A stretch of DNA of 64,000 bases from Amaranthus tricolor (Eukaryota; Streptophyta; Magnoliopsida; Caryophyllales; Amaranthaceae): the NCBI RefSeq assembly GCF_026212465.1, contig NC_080059.1, forward strand, positions 23,548,829-23,612,828, in the 5' to 3' direction. The notes under the pieces are model-generated. The model worked only from the letters and a program-made list of their open reading frames with translations, made no database searches and was not told the origin of the DNA. Below, piece by piece: positions 1 through 13,450 of the stretch; the stretch's first letter is position 1, and each line of letters opens with the position of its first letter. Position numbers and translations under genes: made by a program.

Positions 1-150
1 AATGATCAATGAAGAATGAACAAGGATCAATGATCAAAGAAGAATGAACGATGAAGAATGAACAAGGTTCAATGATCAATGAAGAATGAACGATGAAGAA
101 TGAACAAGGATCAATGATCAATGACGAATGAACGATGAAGAATGAACAAG

Positions 151-178
151 GATCAATGATCAATGAAGAATGAACAAG
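151..178 (+). repeat. Reference 28-bp monomer (C-B, block A missing)
   Basis: Block C at 151-164 joins directly to block B at 165-178 with no A block between. This short unit recurs through the window, separated mostly by 3, 4 or 5 long units, and up to about 17. It shifts the reading frame by one base and the helical phase by a third of a turn relative to the 42-bp lattice. It is usually followed by a C block ending in caaa (179-192 here), so the two features were amplified together. Confidence 0.93.
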
Positions 179-220
179 GATCAATGATCAAAGAAGAATG
201 AACGATGAAGAATGAACAAG

Positions 221-262
221 GATCAATGATCAATGAAGAATGAACGATGAAGAATGAACAAG
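221..262 (+). repeat. Reference 42-bp monomer (C-A-B)
   Basis: Clean example of the major unit. Block C (gatcaatgatcaat) lies at 221-234, block A (gaagaatgaacgat) at 235-248 and block B (gaagaatgaacaag) at 249-262. Each 14-mer is two related heptamers beginning with GA, which points to an ancestral heptamer near GAWSAAT. Block A often reads gacgaat in its first heptamer. Forty-two bases is 14 codons, and is also four turns of B-DNA at 10.5 bp per turn. Confidence 0.95.
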
Positions 263-684
263 GATTAATGGTCAATGACGAATGAACGATGAAGAATGAA
301 CAAGGATCAATGATCAATGTAGAATGAACGATGAAGAATGAACAAGGATTAATGGTCAATGACGAATGAACGATGAAGAATGAACAAGGATCAATGATCA
401 ATGACGAATGAACAAGGATCAATGATCAAAGAAGAATGAACGATGAAGAATGAACAAGGAGTAATGGTCAATGACGAATGAATGATGAAGAATGAACAAG
501 GATCAATGATCAAAGACGAATGAACGATGAAGAATGAACAAGGATCAATGATCAATAAACAATGAACAAGGATCAATGATCAATGACGAATGAACGATGA
601 AGAATGAACAAGGATCAATGATAAATGACGAATGAACGATGAAGAATGAACAAGGATCAATGATCAATGAAGAATGAACAAGGA

Positions 685-3430
685 TCAATGATCAAAGAAG
701 AATGAACGATGAAGAATGAACAAGGTTCAATGATCAATGAAGAATGAACGATGAAGAATGAACAAGGATCAATGATCAATGACGAATGAACGATGAAGAA
801 TGAACAAGGATCAATGATCAATGAAGAATGAACAAGGATCAATGATCAAAGAAGAATGAACGATGAAGAATGAACAAGGATCAATGATCAATGAAGAATG
901 AACGATGAAGAATGAACAAGGAGTAATGGTCAATGACGAATGAACGATGAAGAATAAACAAGGATCAATGATCAATCACGAATGAACGATGAAGAATGAA
1001 CAAGGATCAATGATCAATGACGAATGAACGATGAAGAATGAACAAGGATCAATGATCAATGAAGAATGAACAAGGATCAATGATCAAAGAAGAATGAACG
1101 ATGAAGAATGAACAAGGATCAATGATCAATGAAGAATGAACGATGAAGAATGAACAAGGAGTAATGGTCAATGACGAATGAACGATGAAGAATGAACAAG
1201 GATCAATGATCAATGACGAATGAACGATGAAGAATGAACAAGGATCAATGATCAATGAAGAATGAACAAGGATCAATGATCAATGACGAATGAACGATGA
1301 AGAATGAACAAGGATCAATGATCGATGAAGAATGAACAAGGATCAATGGTCAATGACGAATGAACGATGAAGAATGAACAAGGATCAATGATCAATGAAG
1401 AATGAACAAGGATCAATGATCAAAGAAGAATGAACGATGAAGAATGAACAAGGATCAATGATCAATGAAGAATGAACGATGAAGAATGAACAAGGATCAA
1501 TGATCAATGACAAATGAACGATGAAGAATGAACAAGGATCAATGATCAATGACGAATGAACGATGAAGAATGAACAAGGATCAATGATCAATGAAGAATG
1601 AACAAGGATCAATGATCAAAGAAGAATGAACGATGAAGAATGAACAAGGTTCAATGATCAATGAAGAATGAACGATAAAGAATGAACAAGGATTAATGGT
1701 CAATGACGAATGAACGATGAAGAATGAACAAGGATCAATGATCAATGACGAATGAACGATGAAGAATGAACAAGGATCAATGATCAATGAAGAATGAACA
1801 AGGATCAATGATCAAAGAAGAATGAACGATGAAGAATGAACAAGGATCAATGATCAATGAAGAATGAACGATGAAGAATGAACAAGGATCAATGATCAAT
1901 GACAAATGAACGATGAAGAATGAACAAGGATCAATGATCAATGACGAATGAACGATGAAGAATGAACAAGGATCAATGATCAATGAAGAATGAACAAGGA
2001 TCAATGATCAAAGAAGAATGAACGATGAAGAATGAACAAGGATCAATGATCAATGAAGAATGAACGATGAAGAATGAACAAGGAGTAATGGTCAATGACG
2101 AATGAACGATGAAGAATGAACAACGATCAATGATCAATGACGAATGAACGATGAAGAATGAACAAGGATCAATGATCAATGAAGAATGAACAAGGATCAA
2201 TGATCAAAGAAGAATGAACGATGAAGAATGAACAAGGTTCAATGATCAATGAAGAATGAACGATAAAGAATGAACAAGGATTAATGGTCAATGACGAATG
2301 AACGATGAAGAATGAACAAGGATCAATGATCAATGAAGAATGAACCATGAAGAATGAACAAGGATTAATGGTCAATGATGAATGAACGATGAAGAATGAA
2401 CAAGGATCAATTATCAATGAAGAATGAACAAGGATCAATGATCAAAGAAGAATGAACGATGAAGAATGAACAAGGTTCAATGATCAATGAAGAATGAACG
2501 ATGAAGAATGAACAAGGAACAATGATCAATGAAGAATGATCGATGAAGAATGAACAAGGATTAATGGTCAATGAAGAATGAACGATGAAGAATGAACAAG
2601 GATCAATGGTCAATGAAGAATGAACGATGAAGAATGAACAAGGATCAATGATCAATGAAGAATGAACAAGGATCAATGATCAAAGAAGAATGAACGATGA
2701 AGAATGAACAAGGATCAATGATCAATGAAGAATGAACGATGAAGAATGAACAAGGAGTAATTGTCAATGACGAATGAACGATGAAGAATGAACAAGGATC
2801 AATGATCAATGACGAATGAACGATGAAGAATGAACAAGGATCAATGATCAATGAAGAATGAACAAGGATCAATGATCAATGACGAATGAACGATGAAGAA
2901 TGAACATGGAGTAATGGTCAATGACGAATGAACGATGAAGAATGAACAAGGATCAATGATCAATGACGAATGAACGATGAAGAATGAACAAGGATAAATG
3001 ATCAATGAAGAATGAAAGATGAAGAATGAACAAGGATTAATGGTCAATGACGAATGAACGATGAAGAATAAACAAGGATCAATGATCAATCACGAATGAA
3101 CGATGAAGAATGAACAAGGATCAATAATCAATGACGAATGAACGATGAAGAATGAACAAGGATCAATGATCAATGAAGAATGAACAAGGATAAATGATCA
3201 ATGAAGAATGAACGATGAAGAATGAATAAGGATCAATGATCAATGAAGAATGAACGATGAAGAATGAACAAGGAGTAATGGTCAATGACGAATGAACGAT
3301 GAAGAATGAACAAGGATCAATGATCAATGACGAATGAACGATGAAGAATGAACAAGGATCAATGATCAATGAAGAATGAACAAGGATCAATGATCAATGA
3401 CGAATGAACGATGAAGAATGAACAAGGATC
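685..3430 (+). repeat. Irregular satellite between the two copies, with 196- and 238-bp cassettes
   Basis: Short units fall 196 bp apart between about 1385 and 2168 (four long units plus one short). The 392-bp pair 1385-1776 and 1777-2168 gives identical reverse translations. From 2169 to 2872 the spacing is 238 bp (five long plus one short). Private variants here include gaaccat near 2341, caacgatcaatg near 2123 and gaacatgg near 2903. No gene or unique DNA is present. Confidence 0.85.
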
Positions 3431-4184
3431 AATGATCAATGAAGAATGAACAAGGATCAATGATCAAAGAAGAATGAACGATGAAGAATGAACAAGGTTC
3501 AATGATCAATGAAGAATGAACGATGATGAATGAACAAGGATCAATGATCAATGATGAATGAACGATGAAGAATGAACAAGGATCAATGATCAATGAAGAA
3601 TGAACAAGGATCAATGATCAATGACGAATGAACGATGAAGAATGAACAAGGATCAATGATCAATGAAGAATGAACAAGGATCAATGATCAAAGAAGAATG
3701 AACGATGAAGAATGAACAAGGATCAATGATCAATGAAGAATGAACGATGAAGAATGAACAAGGATTAATGGTCAATGACGAATGAACGATGAAGAATGAA
3801 CAAGGATCAATGATCAATGTAGAATGAACGATGAAGAATGAACAAGGATTAATGGTCAATGACGAATGAACGATGAAGAATGAACAAGGATCAATGATCA
3901 ATGACGAATGAACAAGGATCAATGATCAAAGAAGAATGAACGATGAAGAATGAACAAGGAGTAATGGTCAATGACGAATGAATGATGAAGAATGAACAAG
4001 GATCAATGATCAAAGACGAATGAACGATGAAGAATGAACAAGGATCAATGATCAATAAACAATGAACAAGGATCAATGATCAATGACGAATGAACGATGA
4101 AGAATGAACAAGGATCAATGATAAATGACGAATGAACGATGAAGAATGAACAAGGATCAATGATCAATGAAGAATGAACAAGGA
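3431..4184 (+). repeat. Downstream copy of the 3.43/3.50-kb direct duplication
   Basis: Carries the same landmarks as 1-684: caatgtag variant, gattaatggtcaat blocks, aatgatgaag block and aaacaat short unit. It has a 70-bp (28+42) insertion near 3611. Confidence 0.88.
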
Positions 4185-6909
4185 ACAATGATCAATGAAG
4201 AATGATCGATGAAGAATGAACAAGGATTAATGGTCAATGAAGAATGAACGATGAAGAATGAACAAGGATCAATGATCAATGACGAATGAACGATGAAGAA
4301 TGAACAAGGATCAATGATCAATGAAGAATGAACAAGGATCAATGATCAAAGAAGAATGAACGATGAAGAATGAACAAGGATCAATGATCAATGAAGAATG
4401 AACGATGAAGAATGAACAAGGAGTAATGGTCAATGACGAATGAACGATGAAGAATGAACAAGGATCAATGATCAATGACGAATGAACGATGAAGAATGAA
4501 CAAGGATCAATGATCAATGAAGAATGAACAAGGATCAATGATCAATGACGAATGAACGATGAAGAATGAACAAGGATCAATGATCAATGAAGAATGAAGA
4601 ATGAACAAGGATCAATGGTCAATGACGAATGAACGATGAAGAATGAACAAGGATCAATGATCAATGACAAATGAACGATGAAGAATGAACAAGGATCAAT
4701 GATCAATGACGAATGAACGATGAAGAATGAACAAGGGTCAATGTTCAATGAAGAATGAACAAGGATCAATGATCAAAGAAGAATGAACGATGAAGAATGA
4801 ACAAGGAGTAATGGTCAATGACGAATGAACGATGAAGAATGAACAAGGATCAATGATCAATGACGAATGAACGATGAAGAATGAACAAGGATCAATGATC
4901 AATGAAGAATGAACAAGGATCAATGATCAATGACGAATGAACGATGAAGAATGAACAAGGATCAATGATCAATGAAGAATGAACAAGGATCAATGGTCAA
5001 TGACTAATGAACGATGTAGAATGAACAAGGATAAATGATCAATGAAGAATGAACGATGAAGAATGAATAAGGATCAATGATCAATGAAGAATGAACGATG
5101 AAGAATGAACAAGGAGTAATGGTCAATGACGAATGAACGATGAAGAATGAACAAGGATCAATGATCAATGACGAATGAACGATGAAGAATGAACAAGGAT
5201 CAATGATCAATGAAGAATGAACAAGGATCAATGATCAATGACGAATGAACGATGAAGAATGAACAAGGATCAATGATCAATGAAGAATGAACAAGGATCA
5301 ATGATCAAAGAAGAATGAACGATGAAGAATGAACAAGGTTCAATGATCAATGAAGAATGAACGATGAAGAATGAACAAGGATCAATGATCAATGACGAAT
5401 GAACGATGAAGAATGAACAAGGATCAATGATCAATGAAGAATGAACAAGGATCAATGATCAAAGAAGAATGAACGATGAAGAATGAACAAGGATCAATGA
5501 TCAATGAAGAATGAACGATGAAGAATGAACAAGGATTAATGGTCAATGACGAATGAACGATGAAGAATGAACAAGGATCAATGATCAATGTAGAATGAAC
5601 GATGAAGAATGAACAAGGATTGATGGTCAATGACGAATGAACGATGAAGAATGAACAAGGATCAATGATCAATGACGAATGAACGATGAAGAATGAACAA
5701 CGATCAATGATCAATGACGAATGAACGATGAAGAATGAACAAGGATAAATGATCAATGAAGAATGAAAGATGAAGAATGAACAAGGATTAATGGTCAATG
5801 ACGAATGAACGATGAAGAATAAACAAGGATCAATGATCAATCACGAATGAACGATGAAGAATGAACAAGGATCAATGATCAATGACGAATGAACGATGAA
5901 GAATGAACAAGGATCAATGATCAATGAAGAATGAACAAGGATCAATGATCAAAGAAGAATGAACGATGAAGAATGAACAAGGATCAATGATCAATGAAGA
6001 ATGAACGATGAAGAATGAACAAGGAGTAATGGTCAATGACGAATGAACGATGAAGAATGAACAAGGATCAATGATCAATGACGAATGAACGATGAAGAAT
6101 GAACAAGGATCAATGATCAATGAAGAACGAACAAGGATCAATGATCAATGACGAATGAACGATGAAGAATGAACAAGGATTAATGATCAATGAAGAATGA
6201 ACAAGGATCAATGGTCAATGACGAATGAACGATGAAGAATGAACAAGGATCAATGATCAATGACAAATGAACGATGAAGAATGAACAAGGATCAATGATC
6301 AATGACGAATGAACGATGAAGAATGAACAAGGATCAATGATCAATGAAGAATGAACAAGGATCAATGATCAAAGAAGAATGAACGATGAAGAATGAACAA
6401 GGATCAATGATCAATGAAGAATGAACGATGAAGAATGAACAAGGAGTAATGGTCAATGACGAATGAACGATGAAGAATGAACAAGGATCAATGATCAATG
6501 ACGAATGAACGATGAAGAATGAACAAGGATCAATGATCAATGAAGAATGAACAAGGATCAATGATCAAAGAAGAATGAACGATGAAGAATGAACAAGGTT
6601 CAATGATCAATGAAGAATGAACGATAAAGAATGAACAAGGATTAATGGTCAATGACGAATGAACGATGAAGAATGAACAAGGATCAATGATCAATGAAGA
6701 ATGAACGATGAAGAATGAACAAGGATTAATGGTCAATGATGAATGAACGATGAAGAATGAACAAGGATCAATGATCAATTACGAATGAACGATGAAGAAT
6801 GAACAAGGATCAATGATCAATGACGAATGAACGATGAAGAATGAACAAGGATCAATGATCAATGAAGAATGAACAAGGATCAATGGTCAAAGAAGAATGA
6901 ACGATGAAG
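4185..6909 (+). repeat. Mixed satellite block with gataaat and gttcaat C variants
   Basis: Long and short units alternate at 154 to about 420 bp. It contains the 35-bp unit at 4575, several gataaatgatcaat C blocks (near 5031 and 5744) and gttcaat blocks (near 5338 and 6598). Segments such as 5424-5840 reappear, with changes, at 47.0, 48.5, 50.1, 53.0, 53.7, 56.1 and 62.7 kb. Nothing other than satellite is visible. Confidence 0.82.
4575..4609 (+). repeat. 35-bp monomer with doubled gaagaat
   Basis: Reads gatcaat, gatcaat, gaagaat, gaagaat, gaacaag: a 28-bp unit that gained one heptamer, or a 42-bp unit that lost gaacgat. It flips the 14-bp register from 11 to 4, the first change in the window. 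Confidence 0.92.
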
Positions 6910-8930
6910 AATGAACAAGGAACAATGATCAATGAAGAATGATCGATGAAGAATGAACAAGGATTAATGGTCAATGAAGAATGAACGATGAAGAATGAAC
7001 AAGGATCAATGGTCAATGAAGAATGAACGATGAAGAATGAACAAGGATCAATGATCAATGAAGAATGAACAAGGATCAATGATCAAAGAAGAATGAACGA
7101 TGAAGAATGAACAAGGTTCAATGATCAATGAAGAATGAACGATGAAGAATGAACAAGGAGTAATTGTCAATGACGAATGAACGATGATGAATGAACAAGG
7201 ATCAATGATCAATGACGAATGAACGATGAAGAATGAACAAGTATCAATGATCAATGAAGAATGAACAAGGATCAATGATCAATGACGAATGAACGATGAA
7301 GAATGAACAAGGAGTAATGGTCAATGACGAATGAACGATGAAGAATGAACAAGGATCAATGATCAATGACGAATGAACGATGAAGAATGAACAAGGATGA
7401 ATGATCAATGAACAATGAACAAGGATCAATGATCAATGACGAATGAACGATGAAGAATGAACAAGGATCAATGATCAATGACGAATGAACGATGAAGAAT
7501 GAACATGGATCAATGATCAATGAAGAATGAACAAGGATCAATGATCAAAGAAGAATGAACGATGAAGAATGAACAAGGAGTAATGGTCAATGACGAATGA
7601 ACGATGAAGAATGAACAAGGATCAATGATCAAAGACGAATGAACGATGAAGAATGAACAAGGATCAATGATCAATAAACAATGAACAAGGATCAATGATC
7701 AATGACGAATGAACGATGAAGAATGAACAAGGATCAATGATAAATGACGAATGAACGATGAAGAATGAACAAGGATTAATGATCAATGAAGAATGAACAA
7801 GGATCAATGATCAAAGAAGAATGAACGATGAAGAATGAACAAGGTTCAATGATCAATGACGAATGAACGATGAAGAATGAACAAGGATCAATGATCAATA
7901 AAGAATGAACAAGGATCAATGATCAAAGAAGAATGAACGATGAAGAATGAACAAGGATCAATGATCAATGAAGAATGAACGATGAAGAATGAACAAGGAA
8001 CAATGATCAATGAAGAATGATCGATGAAGAATGAACAAGGATTAATGGTCAATGAAGAATGAACGATGAAGAATGAACAAGGATCAATGGTCAATGAAGA
8101 ATGAACGATGAAGAATGAACAAGGATCAATGATCAATGAAGAATGAACAAGGATCAATGATCAAAGAAGAATGAACGATGAAGAATGAACAAGGATCAAT
8201 GATCAATGAAGAATGAACGATGAAGAATGAACAAGGAGTAATTGTCAATGACGAATGAACGATGAAGAATGAACAAGGATCAATGATCAATGACGAATGA
8301 ACGATGAAGAATGAACAAGGATCAATGATCAATGAAGAATGAACAAGCATCAATGATCAATGACGAATGAACGATGAAGAATGAACAAGGAGTAATGGTC
8401 AATGACGAATGAACGATGAAGAATGAACAAGGATCAATGATCAATGACGAATGAACGATGAAGAATGAATAAGGATGAATGATCAATAAACAATGAACAA
8501 GGATCAATGATCAATGACGAATGAACGATGAAGAATGAACAAGGATCAATGATCAATGACGAATGAACGATGAAGAATGAACAAGGATCAATGATCAATG
8601 AAGAATGAACAAGGATCAATGATCAAAGAAGAATGAACGATGAAGAATGAACAAGGAGTAATGGTCAATGACGAATGAACGATGAAGAATGAACAAGGAT
8701 CAATGATCAAAGACGAATGAACGATGAAGAATGAACAAGGATCAATGATCAATAAACAATGAACAAGGATCAATGATCAATGACGAATGAACGATGAAGA
8801 ATGAACAAGGATCAATGTTCAATGACGAATGAACGATGAAGAATGAACAAGGATCAATGATCAATGAAGAATGAACAAGGATCAATGATCAAAGAAGAAT
8901 GAACGATGAAGAATGAACAAGGTTCAATGA
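6910..8930 (+). repeat. 1,078-bp tandem duplication (two copies)
   Basis: Copy 1 is about 6910-7850 and copy 2 about 7988-8930. Landmarks repeat at exactly 1,078 bp: short units at 7244/8322, 7356/8434 and 7510/8588. Copies differ at several bases, for example caagtatc (7241) versus caaggatc, caagcatc near 8346, and ataaatg (7740) versus atgttcaatg (8816), so this pair is not very recent. Limits are approximate. Confidence 0.82.
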
Positions 8931-10079
8931 TCAATGAAGAATGAACGATGAAGAATGAACAAGGATCAATGATCAATGACGAATGAACGATGAAGAATGA
9001 ACAAGGATCAATGATCAATGAAGAATGAACAAGGATTAATGATCAAAGAAGAATGAACGATGAAGAATGAACAAGGATCAATGATCAATGAAGAATGAAC
9101 GATGAAGAATGAACAAGGATTAATGGTCAATGACGAATGAACGATGAAGAATGAACAAGGATCAATGATCAATGTAGAATGAACGATGAAGAATGAACAA
9201 GGATTAATGGTCAATGACGAATGAACGATGAAGAATGAACAAGGATCAATGATCAATGACGAATGAACGATGAAGAATGAACAAGGATCAATGATCAATG
9301 AAGAATGAACGATGAAGAATGAACAAGGATCAATGATCAATGAAGAATGAACAAGGATCAATGATCAATGACGAATGAACGATGAAGAATGAACAAGGGT
9401 CAATGATCAATGAAGAATGAACGATGAAGAATGAACAAGGATCAATGATCAATGAAGAATGAACAAGGATCAATGATCAATGACGAATGAACGATGAAGA
9501 ATGAACAAGGATCAATGATCAATGAAGAATGAACAAGGATCAATGGTCAATGACGAATGAACGATGAAGAATGAACAAGGATCAATGATCAATGACAAAT
9601 GAACGATGAAGAATGAACAAGGAGTAATGGTCAATGACGAATGAACGATGAAGAATGAACAAGGATCAATGATCAATGACGAATGAACGATGAAGAATGA
9701 ACAAGGATCAATGATCAATGAAGAATGAACGATGAAGAATGAACAAGGATCAATGATCAATGAAGAATGAACAAGGATCAATGATCAATGACGAATGAAC
9801 GATGAAGAATGAACAAGGATCAATGATCAATGAAGAATGAACAAGGATCAATGGTCAATGACGAATGAACGATGAAGAATGAACAAGGATCAATGATCAA
9901 TGAAGAATGAACAAGGATCAATGATCAAAGAAGAATGAACGATGAAGAATGAACAAGGATCAATGATCAATGAAGAATGAACGATGAAGAATGAACAAGG
10001 AGTAATGGTCAATGACGAATGAACGATGAAGAATGAACAAGGATCAATGATCAATGACGAATGAACGATGAAGAATGAA
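8931..10079 (+). repeat. Satellite segment with 117- and 89-codon open runs
   Basis: Includes the caatgtag marker near 9173 and the gggtcaat junction near 9397. The order of C variants from 9008 to 9781 recurs at 27.9-28.4, 30.1-30.9, 34.5-35.3, 37.5-38.2 and 40.5-41.2 kb, so this is an early copy of a cassette later amplified in the centre of the window. Confidence 0.8.
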
Positions 10080-10603
10080 CAAGGATCAATGATCAATGAA
10101 GAATGAACAAGGATCAATGATCAAAGAAGAATGAACGATGAAGAATGAACAAGGTTCAATGATCAATGAAGAATGAACGATGAAGAATGAACAAGGATCA
10201 ATGATCAATGAAGAATGAACGATGAAGAATGAACAAGGAGTAGTGGTCAATGACGAATGAACGATGAAGAATGAACAAGGATCAATGATCAATGACGAAT
10301 GAACGATGAAGAATGAACAAGGATCAATGATCAATGAAGAATGAACAAGGTTCAATGATCAATGAAGAATGAACGATAAAGAATGAACAAGGATTAATGG
10401 TCAATGACGAATGAACGATGAAGAATGAACAAGGATCAATGATCAATGAAGAATGAACGATGAAGAATGAACAAGGATTAATGGTCAATGATGAATGAAC
10501 GATGAAGTATGAACAAGGATCAATGATCAATTACGAATGAACGATGAAGAATGAACAAGGATCAATGATCAATGACGAATGAACGATGAAGAATGAACAA
10601 GGA

Positions 10604-11335
10604 TCAATGATCAATGAAGAATGAACAAGGATCAATGATCAAAGAAGAATGAACGATGAAGAATGAACAAGGTTCAATGATCAATGAAGAATGAACGATA
10701 AAGAATGAACAAGGATTAATGGTCAATGACGAATGAACGATGAAGAATGAACAAGGATCAATGATCAATGAAGAATGAACGATGAAGAATGAACAAGGAT
10801 TAATGGTCAATGACGAATGAACGATGAAGAATGAACAAGGATCAATGATCAATGAAGAATGAACGATGAAGAATGAACAAGGATCAATGATAAATGAAAA
10901 ATGAACGATGAAGAATGAATAAGGATCAATGATCAATGACGAATGAACGATGAAGAATGAACAAGGATCAATGATCAATGAAGAATGAACGATGAAGAAT
11001 GAACAAGGAGTAATGGTCAATGATGAATGAACGATGAAGAATGAACAAGGATCAATGATCAATGACGAATGAACGATGAAGAATGAACAAGGATCAATGA
11101 TCAATGAAGAATGAACGATGAAGAATGAACAAGGATCAATGATCAATGAAGAATGAACGATGAAGAATGAACAAGGAACAATGATCAATGAAGAATGATC
11201 GATGAAGAATGAACAAGGATTAATGGTCAATGAAGAATGAACGATGAAGAATGAACAAGGATCAATGGTCAATGAAGAATGAACGATGAAGAATGAACAA
11301 GGATCAATGATCAATGAAGAATGAACAAGGATCAA
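10604..11335. repeat. 732-bp cassette: about 17 long units between short units (reference copy)
   Basis: This is the longest recurrent cassette without a 28-bp unit, so one reverse frame is open for 243 codons. It has a fixed internal order of C variants: gttcaat, gattaat/ggtcaat, gatcaat, gattaat, gataaatgaaaaat with gaataag, gagtaat, gaacaat followed by gatcgat, gattaat, then gatcaatggtcaat. Essentially the same order recurs at 12102, 28559, 31884, 32962, 36287, 39227 and 59569. Confidence 0.9.
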
Positions 11336-12101
11336 TGATCAAAGAAGAATGAACGATGAAGAATGAACAAGGATCAATGATCAATGAAGAATGAACGATG
11401 AAGAATGAACAAGGATCAATGATCAATGAAGAATGAACGATGAAGAATGAACAAGGAGTAATGGTCAATGACGAATGAACGATGAAGAATGAACAAGGAT
11501 CAATGATCAATGACGAATGAACGATGAAGAATGAACAAGGATCAATGATCAATGAAGAATGAACAAGGATCAATGATCAAAGAAGAATGAACGATGAAGA
11601 ATGAACAAGGTTCAATGATCAATGAAGAATGAACGATGAAGAATGAACAAGGATCAATGATCAATGAAGAATGAACGATGAAGAATAAACAAGGAGTAAT
11701 GGTCAATGACGAATGAACGATGAAGAATGAACAAGGATCAATGATCAATGACGAATGAACGATGAAGAATGAACAAGGATCAATGATCAATGAAGAATGA
11801 ACAAGGATCAATGATCAAAGAAGAATGAACGATGAAGAATGAACAAGGTTCAATGATCAATGAAGAATGAACGATAAAGAATGAACAAGGATTAATGGTC
11901 AATGACGAATGAACGATGAACAATGAACAAGGATCAATGATCAATGAAGAATGAACGATGAAGAATGAACAAGGATTAATGGTCAATGATGAATGAACGA
12001 TGAAGTATGAACAAGGATCAATGATCAATTACGAATGAACGATGAAGAATGAACAAGGATCAATGATCAATGACGAATGAACGATGAAGAATGAACAAGG
12101 A

Positions 12102-12833
12102 TCAATGATCAATGAAGAATGAACAAGGATCAATGATCAAAGAAGAATGAACGATGAAGAATGAACAAGGTTCAATGATCAATGAAGAATGAACGATAAA
12201 GAATGAACAAGGATTAATGGTCAATGACGAATGAACGATGAAGAATGAACAAGGATCAATGATCAATGAAGAATGAACGATGAAGAATGAACAAGGATTA
12301 ATGGTCAATGACGAATGAACGATGAAGAATGAACAAGGATCAATGATCAATGAAGAATGAACGATGAAGAATGAACAAGGATCAATGATAAATGAAAAAT
12401 GAACGATGAAGAATGAATAAGGATCAATGATCAATGACGAATGAACGATGAAGAATGAACAAGGATCAATGATCAATGAAGAATGAACGATGAAGAATGA
12501 ACAAGGAGTAATGGTCAATGATGGATGAACGATGAAGAATGAACAAGGATCAATGATCAATGACGAATGAACGATGAAGAATGAACAAGGATCAATGATC
12601 AATGAAGAATGAACGATGAAGAATGAACAAGGATCAATGATCAATGAAGAATGAACGATGAAGAATGAACAAGGAACAATGATCAATGAAGAATGATCGA
12701 TGAAGAATGAACAAGGATTAATGGTCAATGAAGAATGAACGATGAAGAATGAACAAGGATCAATGGTCAATGAAGAATGAACGATGAAGAATGAACAAGG
12801 ATCAATGATCAATGAAGAATGAACAAGGATCAA
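12102..12833. repeat. 732-bp cassette, second copy
   Basis: Matches the reference at +1,498 bp, with a gatggatg change near 12521. Confidence 0.9.
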
Positions 12834-12953
12834 TGATCAAAGAAGAATGAACGATGAAGAATGAACAAGGATCAATGATCAATGAAGAATGAACGATGAA
12901 GAATGAACAAGGAGTAATTGTCAATGACGAATGAACGATGAAGAATGAACAAG

Positions 12954-13002
12954 GATCAATGATCAATGATCAATGACGAATGAACGATGAAGAATGAACA
13001 AG
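12954..13002 (+). repeat. 49-bp monomer with a third gatcaat heptamer
   Basis: Three consecutive gatcaat heptamers (12954-12974) replace the usual two, followed by gacgaat, gaacgat, gaagaat and gaacaag. This one-heptamer gain flips the 14-bp register downstream (block C start changes from 4 to 11 mod 14) and leaves the 7-bp register intact. Confidence 0.93.
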
Positions 13003-13156
13003 GATCAATGATCAATGAAGAATGAACAAGGATCAATGATCAATGACGAATGAACGATGAAGAATGAACAAGGAGTAATGGTCAATGACGAATGAACGAT
13101 GAAGAATGAACAAGGATCAATGATCAATGACGAATGAACGATGAAGAATGAACAAG

Positions 13157-13184
13157 GATGAATGATCAATGAACAATGAACAAG
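13157..13184 (+). repeat. 28-bp unit variant with gatgaat and gaacaat heptamers
   Basis: Reads gatgaat, gatcaat, gaacaat, gaacaag. It combines a changed first C heptamer with a changed B heptamer. Further copies lie near 7396, 14699, 16867, 18449, 20528, 26028, 27352, 29606, 34009, 42180, 43342, 44929, 46494, 49557, 60617 and 62191. A relative near 8472 has aaacaat in place of gaacaat. In most copies it precedes the aaacaat unit by about 270-280 bp, so the two landmarks mark one cassette. The copies near 26028 and 42180 lack the paired landmark at that distance. Confidence 0.86.
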
Positions 13185-13422
13185 GATCAATGATCAATGA
13201 CGAATGAACGATGAAGAATGAACAAGGATCAATGATCAATGACGAATGAACGATGAAGAATGAACAAGGATCAATGATCAATGAAGAATGAACAAGGATC
13301 AATGATCAAAGAAGAATGAACGATGAAGAATGAACAAGGAGTAATGGTCAATGACGAATGAACGATGAAGAATGAACAAGGATCAATGATCAAAGACGAA
13401 TGAACGATGAAGAATGAACAAG

Positions 13423-13450
13423 GATCAATGATCAATAAACAATGAACAAG
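13423..13450 (+). repeat. 28-bp unit variant with heptamer aaacaat
   Basis: Reads gatcaat, gatcaat, aaacaat, gaacaag. The same short-unit variant recurs near 551, 4051, 7671, 8750, 14971, 17142, 18723, 20804, 27630, 29881, 32858, 34285, 37261, 40201, 43616, 45199, 46768, 49833, 53404, 60891 and 62468. In nearly all copies the preceding unit has C ending caaa followed by gacgaat. It is a good landmark for aligning the higher-order copies. Confidence 0.88.

Larger units (their letters stand above)
1..684 (+). repeat. Upstream copy of a 3.43/3.50-kb direct duplication
   Basis: Bases 1-684 match about 3431-4184 in unit order and C-variant order. The offset is 3,430 up to about base 178 and 3,500 afterwards, because the downstream copy carries one extra 28-bp plus 42-bp pair. 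Point differences include block A/B changes near 97 versus 3527 and 124 versus 3554. The match stops at about 684 where C becomes gaacaat-type in the downstream copy. The upstream limit is the window edge. Confidence 0.88.
10080..12908 (+). repeat. 1,456/1,498-bp tandem duplication (two copies)
   Basis: Copy 1 starts near 10080 and copy 2 near 11540. The offset is 1,456 bp at first and 1,498 bp from about 10530, because copy 2 has one extra 42-bp unit near 11800. Shared private variants include gaagtatg (10505/12003). Differences include gagtagtgg (10238) and gatggatg (12521). The match ends at about 11410/12908. Confidence 0.86.

Noticed and set aside
151..178. Transposon or MITE insertion as the cause of the 28-bp units or duplication ends
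   Set aside because: There are no terminal inverted repeats, target-site duplications or foreign sequence at any junction. The junctions are in-register joins of the same repeat.
221..262. TGATCA palindrome as an operator or hairpin terminator
   Set aside because: The 6-bp palindrome is part of nearly every unit and has no longer stem, no T-run and no adjacent gene, so no regulatory role can be supported.
10604..11335. Reverse-strand ORFs of 61-264 codons with repeats of FIVHSSLIIDPCSF, possible repeat antigen, silk-like or membrane protein
   Set aside because: The frame is open only because the monomer is 14 codons. It breaks at every 28-bp unit, starts at TTG rather than ATG, shows no frame protection in duplication lengths, and has no ribosome-binding site, signal peptide or conserved domain. 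None is reported as a CDS.
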